Shown here: piece after piece, positions 1 to 7,834 of the stretch
Layout: every line of letters begins with the position of its first letter
Position numbering within the stretch: the first letter of the stretch is position 1
Source: Mediterraneibacter massiliensis
GTDB taxonomy: Bacteria > Bacillota > Clostridia > Lachnospirales > Lachnospiraceae
Direction of reading: 5' to 3'
NCBI RefSeq assembly: GCF_001487105.1
Contig: NZ_LN913001.1
Span: 893,353 to 957,352, forward strand
DNA: 64,000 nt
The notes under the pieces: generated by a model
The model's input: only the letters and a program-made list of their open reading frames with translations
Told to the model about the DNA's origin: nothing
Databases searched by the model: none
Translations under genes and position numbers: made by a program

Positions 1-2
1 AG

Positions 3-269
3 ATACGCTTTGCAGATACAAAACCGGCTGTATTAGTGAAAAGACTCAGGCAGGAAAATGGAAAAGGAATCTGGATATGTGGCGGTGCAAATGTGGTACA
101 GCAATTGGTGGAAGAAGATATGATAGATTGCTATTATATCACTGTGCTTCCTACGCTTTTAGGTTCCGGCATTCGCTTGTTCGGAAAGAGCAGGAAAGAG
201 AGAAAATTAAAATTAGTGAACATTCGCTCCTATAATGGAATGACAGAATTAGTTTACATACGTAGATAA
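3..269 (+). CDS. DHFR/RibD C-terminal family reductase, 3' end only
   Basis: The reading frame is open to the left edge of the window and ends at 269, so only the C-terminal part of the protein is visible. The motif GIWICGGANVVQQL followed by the stretch ending LPTLLGSGIRLF is the typical C-terminal half of the dihydrofolate reductase / RibD C-terminal fold (YyaP/YwjB-type small reductases), where the Gly-Gly pair contacts NADPH. Members are NADPH-dependent reductases of often unknown substrate. The family call is firm. The substrate cannot be told from this fragment, and the start lies outside the window. Confidence 0.75.
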   Translation: MRFADTKPAVLVKRLRQENGKGIWICGGANVVQQLVEEDMIDCYYITVLPTLLGSGIRLFGKSRKERKLKLVNIRSYNGMTELVYIRR

Positions 270-341
270 AAACATAGTGTGTCTTATATTTTTAATGGAT
301 ACGAATAGAAGGGGTAATGAGAAATGTTCTCATTATATGTC

Positions 342-370
342 TTGACATATGCTGTCTATCGAAATATACT
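342..370 (+). promoter_or_regulatory. Sigma-A promoter for the flavodoxin gene
   Basis: TTGACA (342-347) and TATACT (365-370) are separated by exactly 17 bp and lie about 110 bp upstream of the flavodoxin start. This is a near-consensus vegetative promoter. Confidence 0.75.
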
Positions 371-378
371 GACTATAT

Positions 379-398
379 AAGTTAGTTATATCTAACTT
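379..398 (+). promoter_or_regulatory. Palindromic operator-like site at the flavodoxin transcription start
   Basis: AAGTTAG (379-385) and CTAACTT (392-398) form a perfect 7-bp inverted repeat with a 6-bp spacer. It starts 9 bp after the -10 box, so it covers the start of the transcript. No T-run follows, so a repressor site is more likely than a terminator. The regulator is not identified. Confidence 0.5.
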
Positions 399-478
399 AA
401 AAAGAGGGGAAAGCAAGACAAGCAGATCAGATACCCGGACGTATTGATATTGTCTATAAATTTTTTAGGAGGAATAAA

Positions 479-907
479 ATGAGCAGAATAGCAGTTGTAT
501 ATTGGAGTGGAACGGGAAACACGGAGGCAATGGCGTTGGCGGTTTTGTCAGGGATTCAGAATACAGGGGCAGAAGGTGTATTATATTCCTGCGATGAATT
601 CCATGTGGATATGTTAAAAGAATACGCCGGAGTGGCTTTTGGCTGCCCGGCTATGGGAGATGAGGTCTTGGAAGAAAGTGAGTTTGAACCCCTGTTTGAC
701 TCCTGCGTGGGTTCTCTTGTTGGAAAGAAAATCGCGCTGTTCGGTTCTTATGGATGGGGAGATGGAGAATGGATGAGAAGTTGGGAAGAGAGATGCAGGA
801 AGGAGGGGATCCGGCTGGTAAGTAAGGGAGTGATCTGTAATGAAATGCCGGATGACGAAGGTCTGGCGAAGTGTGAAAAACTGGGAGAAAAATTGGCGGG
901 ATCATAA
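479..907 (+). CDS. Short-chain flavodoxin
   Basis: A 142-residue flavodoxin. The FMN phosphate-binding loop SGTGNT sits at residues 10-15, after the first strand (RIAVVYW). A GSYGWGDGEWM segment near residue 95 corresponds to the second FMN loop, where the Tyr/Trp stacks on the isoalloxazine ring. The length is normal for short-chain flavodoxins, which carry low-potential electrons between cytoplasmic redox enzymes. AGGAGG about 6 bp upstream fixes the ATG. A strong promoter and a palindromic operator precede the gene, so it is probably regulated, perhaps by iron or redox state (inference). It converges on the MATE gene, with only 15 bp between the stops. Confidence 0.9.
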   Translation: MSRIAVVYWSGTGNTEAMALAVLSGIQNTGAEGVLYSCDEFHVDMLKEYAGVAFGCPAMGDEVLEESEFEPLFDSCVGSLVGKKIALFGSYGWGDGEWMRSWEERCRKEGIRLVSKGVICNEMPDDEGLAKCEKLGEKLAGS

Positions 908-922
908 GAAAAGTGGATATGG

Positions 923-2278
923 TCATTGCGGGCTGCGGGATAGATGTTTTTTCATATAGAGTAAAAACCAGGTGAATAAGACGACGCCTTTTAGTATGCT
1001 GGAAATAGTGATCGCCCACCATATCCCATTCAGTCCAAGAGGGGTCATAATAAGCAAAAGTGCAAGGGGAATACGTGCCGCAGTCAATAAGATGCCTTCT
1101 ACAGCAGGGGGGATGGTACGGCCCAATCCGTTGAAAGCGCCGGCTGTCGTGATCTCCATACACATGAAAAGCTGGGATACGGCCAAGATCTTCAAGTAAT
1201 CTACGCCCATAGGGAGAAGTTCCTTTTCTGTAATAAAGATACGGAATATTGGCTCCGGAAAAACAAATAATACAAAAGTCGTAAAAACACCCCATAAAAG
1301 GACCACAGCCATGGCACAGCGGTATCCTTTCCGGACACGAGATGTATTTTTGGCGCCATGATTCTGTGCTACAAAAGAATTTACTGCAGCGGCAAAACCT
1401 TCGGATGTCATCCAGGAGATCGACTCGATTTGCGAGCCTACCTTTTGGACTGCGATAGCGGCGTCTCCGAAGCCAGAGATGATGCGGGCGATCACCATGG
1501 AAATACCGGAGAAGAGCATACTCTGTACAGCAGTGGGAAGACCAAGGCGTACCAGTTCTCGTATGATCGGAAGATCAGGGCGCTTTAGGATATGTACATG
1601 CGGAAAAAGAGAGTTATCTTTTAGGCAGGACAAAAGAAACATAGCAGTTACGATCATTTGAGCCAGTACCGTTGCAATAGCCGCGCCCGCAACACCCATC
1701 TCAGGAAAAGGCCCGATACCAAAGATCAGGACCGGATCTAGGACAATATTCATCACCAGACCTGCGGCAGTCGCCAGGAAAGAAGTTTTGCTGTTGCCCA
1801 GAGCCGTAAAGATTCCTGTAAAAGCCTGATTCAAAAAAGAAAATAGGACCAGACCGCAGGTGATCATAAGATAGATTTCTGCATTTTTGATGACAGCAGG
1901 GCTGTTGAGGCGGAAAAAACCAATCAGTGCTCTCTGAAAAAGGATAGAGAAGATCCCGTATAAAACACCGAGAAAAGCAGTCAGCTGCAAGGCGTTTTTT
2001 GCGTAGCATGCGGCAAGGCTAAGGCGGCCTTCTCCGATAGAATGTCCGACTTTTATCTGTCCGCCTATGCGGGAGAGCGTGGCGATACCATTGGCAAACC
2101 ACATATACATACCTGCCGCTCCGACTGCGGCGACTGCATTGCTGCTGATCCTTCCGATCCAGATCATATCTGTCATATTGTAAGCCATCTGTACGAGAGA
2201 AGTCGCCATGATGGGAAAGGCAAGTTTTGTAAGAGAAGGAAGAATATCTCCTTCTAGAAGGTTAATATTTTTACTCAT
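923..2278 (-). CDS. MATE family multidrug efflux transporter
   Basis: A 451-residue, very hydrophobic protein with about 12 predicted membrane helices in two homologous halves. The N-terminus (LLEGDILPSLTKLAFPIMA) and the segment MAYNMTDMIWIGRISSNAV are typical of MATE pumps (NorM/DinF superfamily), which export cationic drugs or toxins in exchange for Na+ or H+. It is transcribed away from a second MATE gene starting at 2655, and the two share a 376-bp divergent control region. They are different proteins (DMIWIGR here, DSIIAGQ in the other), not a recent duplication. The substrate is unknown. Confidence 0.9.
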   Translation of the reverse strand: MSKNINLLEGDILPSLTKLAFPIMATSLVQMAYNMTDMIWIGRISSNAVAAVGAAGMYMWFANGIATLSRIGGQIKVGHSIGEGRLSLAACYAKNALQLTAFLGVLYGIFSILFQRALIGFFRLNSPAVIKNAEIYLMITCGLVLFSFLNQAFTGIFTALGNSKTSFLATAAGLVMNIVLDPVLIFGIGPFPEMGVAGAAIATVLAQMIVTAMFLLSCLKDNSLFPHVHILKRPDLPIIRELVRLGLPTAVQSMLFSGISMVIARIISGFGDAAIAVQKVGSQIESISWMTSEGFAAAVNSFVAQNHGAKNTSRVRKGYRCAMAVVLLWGVFTTFVLFVFPEPIFRIFITEKELLPMGVDYLKILAVSQLFMCMEITTAGAFNGLGRTIPPAVEGILLTAARIPLALLLIMTPLGLNGIWWAITISSILKGVVLFTWFLLYMKKHLSRSPQ

Positions 2279-2548
2279 AGATACCGAGCCCTTTCTAACT
2301 ATTTTCTGTTATAAAAGCAGAAGTTTTGTAAATGCAGGATGCATATACAATGTGTTTTCAAACACAGAAACCACACTTACAATAACATAACATAATTTAC
2401 ATAAACTGTATAGCTGCTGGAAGACATACTTTTTATGAAAGTTACTTGTAAGGAAGCGGTGTATAGACTATAACATTTTTATACTGTACATGAAAGACGA
2501 AAAAAAGAAGGGTAAAACGTTAGCAAGATTTTAAGAGAAGAAAAAATC

Positions 2549-2577
2549 TTTACAAATACCGCTGCTTTTTGTATAAT
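2549..2577 (+). promoter_or_regulatory. Promoter for the rightward MATE gene
   Basis: TTTACA (2549-2554) and TATAAT (2572-2577) have a 17-bp spacer. Transcription would start near 2584, giving a leader of about 70 nt that contains a terminator-like hairpin. Confidence 0.75.
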
Positions 2578-2603
2578 AAATCACGTTGTAAGTAGAAACA
2601 GAG

Positions 2604-2638
2604 GATATGCTTTTCCATTGAAAGGCATATCTTTTTTT
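2604..2638 (+). terminator. Leader terminator/attenuator upstream of the MATE gene
   Basis: A 12-bp stem (left arm GATATGCTTTTC at 2604-2615, right arm GAAAGGCATATC at 2620-2631, one G-U pair) with a CATT loop runs straight into seven T residues (2632-2638). It is a textbook intrinsic terminator lying between the promoter and the ribosome binding site of the MATE gene, so expression probably needs readthrough. What triggers readthrough is not visible. A four-codon frame ATG-CTT-TTC-CAT-TGA lies inside the left arm and loop. Confidence 0.7.
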
Positions 2639-2654
2639 GAGAACGGAGGCAGAT

Positions 2655-3992
2655 ATGACAAATGATATGACAGTCGGAAACCCAGCAAAATTAATCGTGC
2701 GTTTTATGATACCGATGTGTCTGGGCAACATATTTCAGCAGTTATATAATCTGGCTGATTCTATCATAGCAGGACAATTTATCGGTGTGGATGCATTGGC
2801 GGCGATAGGAGGGACGGCATCTCTCATGTTTTTCGTGACAGGCTGGCTCAATGGCCTGGCGAGTGGTTTTGCTATTCTGGTAGCGCAGAGTTTTGGCGCG
2901 AAAAAGCCGGAACAGATGCGGCATTTTGTGGCAATATCTCTTTGTCTGATGGGCGTGTTCGCAGTCATCATGACGATTGGATTCGAAATAGCGAATATAC
3001 CGCTTTTACAGCTGATGCATTCTCCGGATGAGCTGATTGGAGATATCGGTGCTTATATGGGTGTGATCTATGCAGGATTGTGTGTGACTGCTGCGTATAA
3101 TTTTCTGGCGGCTGTGCTGCGTGCTTTGGGAGATTCAAAATCACCCTTGTACTTTCTGATGATCTCTGCGGCTGTCAATGTGGCGCTGGACATTCTATTT
3201 ATTGCGAAGTTTCACATGGGTGTGGAAGGATGTGCCTATGCAACGGTGATCGCACAGGGGATTTCTGCTGTCTTGTGTCTGGTTTATATCATGAAGAAAT
3301 TTCCGATCCTGCATTTGGAACGGGAAAATTTTCGCTTTTCTGCATCCAGTATAAAGAAATTGTTAGGACTGGGGATACCGATGGGATTGCAGTTCTCGAT
3401 CACAGCCATTGGGACGATCATTGTGCAGGGGGCAGTCAATGTATATGGCGCGGTATATATAGCAGGATTCTCAGCTGCAAGTAAATTGCAGAATATCATT
3501 TCCACTGTATTTGTATCATTTGGCGCGACGGTTGCTACTTTTGTGGGACAAAACAGAGGAGCGGGAAAGATGGAACGTGTTCGACGGGGGGTACGGTGTA
3601 CGCAATGGATGATACTGGGATGGAGCCTGGTGATGATGCTCTGCGTGTATTCGCTTGGCAAATATATGGTGCTTTTATTCATAGACAGTTCCGAAACAGA
3701 GGTGATACAGGCGGCGGTAACGTATTTTAAAGTGGCAGCATGGTGCTACCCATTTTTGGGCTGTATTTTTCTGTACCGAAATACACTGCAGGGAATGGGA
3801 TATGGATTGGTTCCCATGTTGGGAGGCGTATTTGAATTGGCTGCCAGAGCAGGGATTGTCCTGCTTGTTTCGGGGCGATCCGGTTTTGCAGGTGTCTGCC
3901 TGTCGGATCCGGCGGCGTGGATTGCGGCTTTGATTCCGCTTGTACCATTTTATTTTTATGTGATGAAGAAAAAATTTAAAACGAGTAATTAA
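2655..3992 (+). CDS. MATE family multidrug efflux transporter
   Basis: A 445-residue polytopic membrane protein starting MTNDMTVGNPAKLIVRFMIP, with the MATE signature region QQLYNLADSIIAGQFIGVDALAAIG near residue 35. The ATG at 2655 is preferred because GGAGG lies 5 bp upstream, and an in-frame TTG further upstream falls in the leader terminator. It is expected to export drugs or metabolites using a cation gradient. Its neighbour is another MATE gene read in the opposite direction. Expression is probably controlled by transcription attenuation in the leader (seen: strong promoter, then terminator, then ribosome binding site). It ends next to pdaA in a convergent arrangement. Confidence 0.9.
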   Translation: MTNDMTVGNPAKLIVRFMIPMCLGNIFQQLYNLADSIIAGQFIGVDALAAIGGTASLMFFVTGWLNGLASGFAILVAQSFGAKKPEQMRHFVAISLCLMGVFAVIMTIGFEIANIPLLQLMHSPDELIGDIGAYMGVIYAGLCVTAAYNFLAAVLRALGDSKSPLYFLMISAAVNVALDILFIAKFHMGVEGCAYATVIAQGISAVLCLVYIMKKFPILHLERENFRFSASSIKKLLGLGIPMGLQFSITAIGTIIVQGAVNVYGAVYIAGFSAASKLQNIISTVFVSFGATVATFVGQNRGAGKMERVRRGVRCTQWMILGWSLVMMLCVYSLGKYMVLLFIDSSETEVIQAAVTYFKVAAWCYPFLGCIFLYRNTLQGMGYGLVPMLGGVFELAARAGIVLLVSGRSGFAGVCLSDPAAWIAALIPLVPFYFYVMKKKFKTSN

Positions 3993-3996
3993 AGAG

Positions 3997-4036
3997 AACC
4001 TCTGGATCAGCCGGCAAGCTGTTCCAGAGGTTTTAT
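3997..4036. terminator. Bidirectional terminator between MATE and pdaA
   Basis: AACCTCTGGA (3997-4006) pairs with TCCAGAGGTT (4023-4032), then TTTTAT follows on the plus strand. The right arm overlaps the last codons of pdaA, so one hairpin serves both converging genes. Confidence 0.7.
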
Positions 4037-4864
4037 CGTATAGCCTAGTTTTTCCCATTTTGTAAGGAGTTCGTCGAGTATCTGGGCGTTGGTTGCAGAA
4101 GTGCTGTGCAGAAGAACGATCGCGCCCGGATGTATCCGGTTTAGAAGTTTGTCGAAGGCTTCTTCTTTTGATGGCTGATCGTCTTGGCGCCAGTCTACGT
4201 ATGCAAGACTCCAAAAGAAGGTTTTGTAGCCGAGCTCCTGCGCCATCCGCAGGTTTGCCTCATTATATTTTCCGCCGGGAGGACGATAATATTTTGTCAT
4301 TTTCTTACCGGTTACATTTTCATAGGCTTCTTCTACACTTTCCAGTTCTTTTTTGAAAGTATCCATAGTAGAAATTGAAGACATATCAGGATGATGATAG
4401 GTATGGTTTCCTACCATATGCCCTTCTGCGACCATGCGCTTGATCAATTCCGGCTCGGATTCGATATATGTGCCGACGACAAAAAAAGCAGCCTGCACGT
4501 CATGTTTTTTTAGAGTGTCTAAGATTGGTTCAGTATTCCCATTTTCATAACCAGCGTCAAAAGTCAGATAGAGCACTTTTTCATCGGTATCCTGTGCGTA
4601 ATACGCGTCATATTGCTTTAATTCTTCAAAAGAGGCATTGGCAGCAGGCGGCTGTCCTTCTTCCTGAAAACTTAACCCCCAGTTTCCCTCTGCAGAAGCA
4701 GGGATTACATTTGAAGAGGCAGGAAGAACGATGGGCGAAGTCAGTTTTCCGAGGGTAGTGCCGGCAAAAAAAGCGGCGGCAAAAAGAAGTAGAATACCGA
4801 CTGATCGTCTGATCAAACGGCGTGATGGAAAAGAAATATGCATAGGATACCTTAGATCCGGCAT
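4007..4864 (-). CDS. pdaA: Polysaccharide deacetylase, PdaA-type (muramic delta-lactam formation in spore cortex)
   Basis: A 285-residue protein with one N-terminal membrane anchor (about residues 20-40) and a NodB-type deacetylase domain. Motifs are TFDAGYE (101-107, catalytic Asp103 and metal site), HTYHH (154-158, metal-binding His), RPPGGKY (194-200), DWRQDD (224-229) and LLHS (251-254). The longer DAGYE and DWRQDD forms are those of PdaA, which removes N-acetyl groups from muramic acid so that muramic-delta-lactam forms in the spore cortex. That lactam is the mark recognised by cortex-lytic enzymes such as SleC, whose gene is also in this window. A possible sigma-G promoter lies upstream. 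Confidence 0.88.
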   Translation of the reverse strand: MPDLRYPMHISFPSRRLIRRSVGILLLFAAAFFAGTTLGKLTSPIVLPASSNVIPASAEGNWGLSFQEEGQPPAANASFEELKQYDAYYAQDTDEKVLYLTFDAGYENGNTEPILDTLKKHDVQAAFFVVGTYIESEPELIKRMVAEGHMVGNHTYHHPDMSSISTMDTFKKELESVEEAYENVTGKKMTKYYRPPGGKYNEANLRMAQELGYKTFFWSLAYVDWRQDDQPSKEEAFDKLLNRIHPGAIVLLHSTSATNAQILDELLTKWEKLGYTIKPLEQLAG

Positions 4865-4892
4865 TTTTATGTCCGGGATACTGTTTTTTATA

Positions 4893-4921
4893 TTCTATGT
4901 ATAAAGATACGTATTTATGCA
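4893..4921 (-). promoter_or_regulatory. Possible sigma-G promoter of pdaA
   Basis: Read on the minus strand, TGCATA (4921-4916) and CATAGAA (4899-4893) are 16 bp apart. They resemble the forespore sigma-G boxes (TGAATA and CATACTA) and sit about 30 bp upstream of the pdaA start. The match is partial, and it rests partly on knowing that pdaA is sigma-G dependent in Bacillus. Confidence 0.3.
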
Positions 4922-5016
4922 TGGCTGCGGACAGTTGTTCTATAGACAATCAGAAAAAAGAATGGTAAAGTGAGAAAGGATAACCAGAAGTCTTAAAGAG
5001 CAGGAGAAGGGATAAA

Positions 5017-5811
5017 ATGGAAAGATCGATTTTATTTTTTGATATTGACGGTACGATTTTGAGTGAAAAAACGCATGAGATCCCACAAAGTGCTATGGAA
5101 GCGCTGCATAGTGCAAAGAAAAAGGGACATTTGCTGTTTATTAATACAGGAAGGACGCTGTGCGGTATTCCGCCGGAGCTGAGGCGGTTCCCCTTTGACG
5201 GTTATCTCTGTGGATGCGGGACCTGCCTTTTATACGGAGACGAAGTATTGTTTGCTCATCCGCTTCCCAAAGAACGAGGACGAAAGATTATAAAGAAGAT
5301 GTTTGACTGTAATGTAGAGGGAATCGCGGAAGGGACGGAGGATAATTATCTTCCTGAACGTATTTCGCGTTTTGAACCGTTGGAAAGCACCAGACGGTAT
5401 TTCCACCGGGCAGGGATCGGGCAGGAACAATATATGGAAACGGGAGATTTTGAATACGACAAGCTGTTTGTCTATGCAGATGAGAAAAGCAAAACAGAAG
5501 AGTTTTTTGCTTTTATTGCGGAGGACATGGAGGTTCTGGAACGCGGCAGATACGCATATGAGATCATACAGAAAGATTTTTCTAAAGCGACCGCCTGTGC
5601 ATATATGCTGAAGAAATTTCAGATAGATAAGGAACATGCCTATGTATTCGGGGACAGCAGCAATGATCTGTCCATGTTTGCATATGCCGGACATGCGGTG
5701 GCGATGGGAGCGCACGATCCGGTTCTGGATATACATACAGAATTTGTGACGAAAAATGTAGAGGACGATGGACTTTACCATGCGTTAAAACAGTATGGCC
5801 TGATAGAATAA
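5017..5811 (+). CDS. HAD superfamily (Cof-type) phosphatase
   Basis: A 264-residue Cof/IIB-type haloacid dehalogenase hydrolase. Motif I is DIDGT at residues 9-13 (nucleophile Asp9, acid/base Asp11). Motif II is the Thr in INTGRT near residue 46. The motif IV region reads GDSSNDLSM near residue 212, where the acidic residues hold Mg2+. The large insert between motifs II and III is the C2 cap that selects the substrate. Such enzymes dephosphorylate sugar phosphates, nucleotides or cofactors in the cytoplasm. The substrate cannot be predicted. GGAGAAGGG upstream supports the ATG. It stands alone, between pdaA (divergent) and the aro operon (convergent). Confidence 0.88.
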   Translation: MERSILFFDIDGTILSEKTHEIPQSAMEALHSAKKKGHLLFINTGRTLCGIPPELRRFPFDGYLCGCGTCLLYGDEVLFAHPLPKERGRKIIKKMFDCNVEGIAEGTEDNYLPERISRFEPLESTRRYFHRAGIGQEQYMETGDFEYDKLFVYADEKSKTEEFFAFIAEDMEVLERGRYAYEIIQKDFSKATACAYMLKKFQIDKEHAYVFGDSSNDLSMFAYAGHAVAMGAHDPVLDIHTEFVTKNVEDDGLYHALKQYGLIE

Positions 5812-5834
5812 ACGAGAAAGCTGTCAGTGATATG

Positions 5835-5881
5835 GTGGGGACTTTGCTGGAAAACCGCTGTTTAGGAGAAAAAGCCCCCAC
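5835..5881. terminator. Hairpin between HAD phosphatase and aroE
   Basis: GTGGGGACTTT (5835-5845) pairs with AAAGCCCCCAC (5871-5881), one mismatch, in the gap between converging genes. There is no clear T-run on either strand, so its action as a terminator is uncertain. Confidence 0.4.
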
Positions 5882-5891
5882 AGACGCTCAT

Positions 5892-6704
5892 CTAAAGAAA
5901 TCTTCTGGCCAGGCGGTCATGAGGTTCTGTACCCATTGTATAATCTAAAGTTTTGTCAAGCCAGATCTCTTCGGAGGCGATGGCTTGGTCTACCAGCATC
6001 ATAAGGCCGGTGATGATCTGCAGCCCCGCCTGCTGTGCAAGGCGGAGAAATTCAGTTATGAACGGATTATAGATAATGTCCGCGGCGACGGAAAAATATT
6101 GGAATACAGAAGAAGGGACAGGACTGACTCCGGTTTTTGGATACATGCCGACCGGGGTAGTATTTATCAGAATGTCTCCGGCGGGGATTTTGTCCAAATC
6201 GCAGGTCTGGATATAGGGAAATTGGTCTTTTAGTGCTTGCTTTGCCTGTTCGTTTCTGGCAGCGATTGTGATTTTAGAAGCTCCTTCTATATGCATGGCA
6301 TAGATCAATGCCCTGGAGGCGCCTCCGGATCCTAAGAGGACGACTTTTTGCCCTTTGATGGATACGCCGGCCTTATGAAACATGCTGGCAGCGCCCAGAT
6401 AATCTGTGTTGTAGCCATAGAACATGCCGTTCTTTTGCATGACCGTATTGATGGCGCCGATCTGCTCGGCATGGGGATCTACCACATCGACCATATGATA
6501 CAGAGTCTCTTTGTAAGGAATCGTGACATTGATCCCGGTGATCTGGTGTTCTTTCATTTCTTCTAAAATATGGACAACGTCTTCTTTTGAACGTTCTAAG
6601 ACGGTATAGACGGCATCGATCCCCTGCTGGCGGAAAAAATCTGCATGTAGTTCAGGGGAGAGGGTATGGGGAAGATGTTCTCCTAAAATTCCAAAACGTA
6701 ACAT
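5892..6704 (-). CDS. aroE: Shikimate dehydrogenase
   Basis: A 270-residue enzyme reducing 3-dehydroshikimate to shikimate with NADPH, the fourth step of the chorismate pathway. Visible residues are the substrate-binding SPELH region (16-20), the catalytic Lys65 in VTIPYKETL, Asn86 in GAINT, Asp101 in NTDYLG, and the dinucleotide-binding loop GSGGAS (125-130). The length is standard. It is the last gene of the minus-strand aroF-aroB-aroE operon; its ATG directly abuts the aroB stop, so the two are probably translationally coupled. Confidence 0.95.
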   Translation of the reverse strand: MLRFGILGEHLPHTLSPELHADFFRQQGIDAVYTVLERSKEDVVHILEEMKEHQITGINVTIPYKETLYHMVDVVDPHAEQIGAINTVMQKNGMFYGYNTDYLGAASMFHKAGVSIKGQKVVLLGSGGASRALIYAMHIEGASKITIAARNEQAKQALKDQFPYIQTCDLDKIPAGDILINTTPVGMYPKTGVSPVPSSVFQYFSVAADIIYNPFITEFLRLAQQAGLQIITGLMMLVDQAIASEEIWLDKTLDYTMGTEPHDRLARRFL

Positions 6705-7760
6705 TTAAAGTCCTCCTGCTTTCTGAAAAAATTGTGTATCTGTGGGGTAAATATAGCTGTTCCCGATCTCATGCAGTAAGATTAAGTGCAGATTGCCGTT
6801 TAAATTCTTCTTATCTAATTGCATGGCATCTGTCAGTGTTTCTGCAGGCAGAGAACATGCATGCGGCAGTCCGTATATATCGAGTACTTCCCGGATAGAA
6901 GCAGCGCAGCCGGGGGCAGTCAGCCCTTGTTCTTCTGCTATACGGCAGATTTGATACATGCCGATGGCGACAGCTTCTCCGTGACTTTCTCTTTTGTAGT
7001 GATAATACTGTTCGATGGTATGGGCAAGGGTATGTCCAAAGTTTAAAAGCATCCGTTCCCCGGTGTCGAATTGGTCTGCTTCCACTACGATTCTTTTGAT
7101 GTCTACACAGCGATGAATGATTGACACCAGCTGCGGGGTGAGTTCTGCAAAAGAAGAACAGGACCGCAGCGTCTGAAACAGGGCGGCATCTTTGATACAT
7201 CCATATTTGATGACCTCTCCCATCCCGTCACTGATAAAGTGTGGGGGAAGCGTCTTAAGAACCGTAGGATCGATCAGTACCATTTTAGGGTGGTAAAAAG
7301 CGCCTACCAGATTTTTTCCCTGCGGGAGATCAACGGCGGTTTTTCCGCCTACAGAGGAGTCTACTTGCGCAAGTAAAGTAGTAGGGATCTGCACAAATTT
7401 TATGCCGCGCAGATAACTTGCCGCTGCAAAACCAGCCAGATCGCCAATCACGCCGCCTCCCAAGGCGATCACAAGATCGCTGCGGGAGAGTTTTGCGTTC
7501 AGCAGGGCAGAATAGATCGAAGGAAGAGTCTGAAAACTTTTCGTAGGTTCTCCATGCGGGAGTACAAGAGAGTGGCATTCATAATCGGACAGGGAAGCAA
7601 GAAGTGCCTTTCCATAGAGTGGAAAGACATTGTCATCCGAGATGATCATAATCTTTTCTCCGCCGAAAATTTTTGCGATATGCGTTCCTGCATGTGTAAG
7701 AATACCGTCTTCTATCAGGATAGGATAACTGTTTTTCCCCAAATTGACTGTTAATTCCAT
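6705..7760 (-). CDS. aroB: 3-dehydroquinate synthase
   Basis: A 351-residue enzyme converting DAHP to 3-dehydroquinate using NAD+ and a divalent metal. The NAD-binding segment GGGVIGDLAGF is at residues 101-111, followed by IPTTLLAQVDSSVGGKTAVD (125-144). Metal ligands lie in the GMGEVIKYG, NFGHTLAHTIE and HGEAVAIGM segments. The length is typical of single-domain bacterial AroB. It is the middle gene of the aro operon. A hairpin in the 74-bp gap after aroF may tune its expression. Confidence 0.95.
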   Translation of the reverse strand: MELTVNLGKNSYPILIEDGILTHAGTHIAKIFGGEKIMIISDDNVFPLYGKALLASLSDYECHSLVLPHGEPTKSFQTLPSIYSALLNAKLSRSDLVIALGGGVIGDLAGFAAASYLRGIKFVQIPTTLLAQVDSSVGGKTAVDLPQGKNLVGAFYHPKMVLIDPTVLKTLPPHFISDGMGEVIKYGCIKDAALFQTLRSCSSFAELTPQLVSIIHRCVDIKRIVVEADQFDTGERMLLNFGHTLAHTIEQYYHYKRESHGEAVAIGMYQICRIAEEQGLTAPGCAASIREVLDIYGLPHACSLPAETLTDAMQLDKKNLNGNLHLILLHEIGNSYIYPTDTQFFQKAGGL

Positions 7761-7799
7761 AGTGATCTCCTTTGCTTTTTATTGTCTGTATCCGAAAAG

Positions 7800-7828
7800 C
7801 CCCTGCGCCGTCAGATGGCGGGCAGGGG
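7800..7828 (-). terminator. Hairpin between aroF and aroB
   Basis: On the minus strand CCCCTGC (7828-7822) pairs with GCAGGGG (7806-7800), with an inner GCC/GGC helix, followed by CTTTTC. It lies inside the operon, so it is probably a partial terminator or an mRNA-stabilising structure. Confidence 0.45.
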
Positions 7829-7834
7829 GACATA

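Noticed and set aside
651..1295. A 214-codon open frame on the minus strand across the flavodoxin and MATE genes
   Set aside because: It lies opposite two clearly recognised genes, has low-complexity Pro/His/Ser-rich sequence and no ribosome binding site. It is a shadow frame.
3675..4214. A 179-codon minus-strand frame across the end of the second MATE gene
   Set aside because: The translation is basic and disordered with no family features, and it overlaps both the MATE gene and pdaA. It is a shadow frame.
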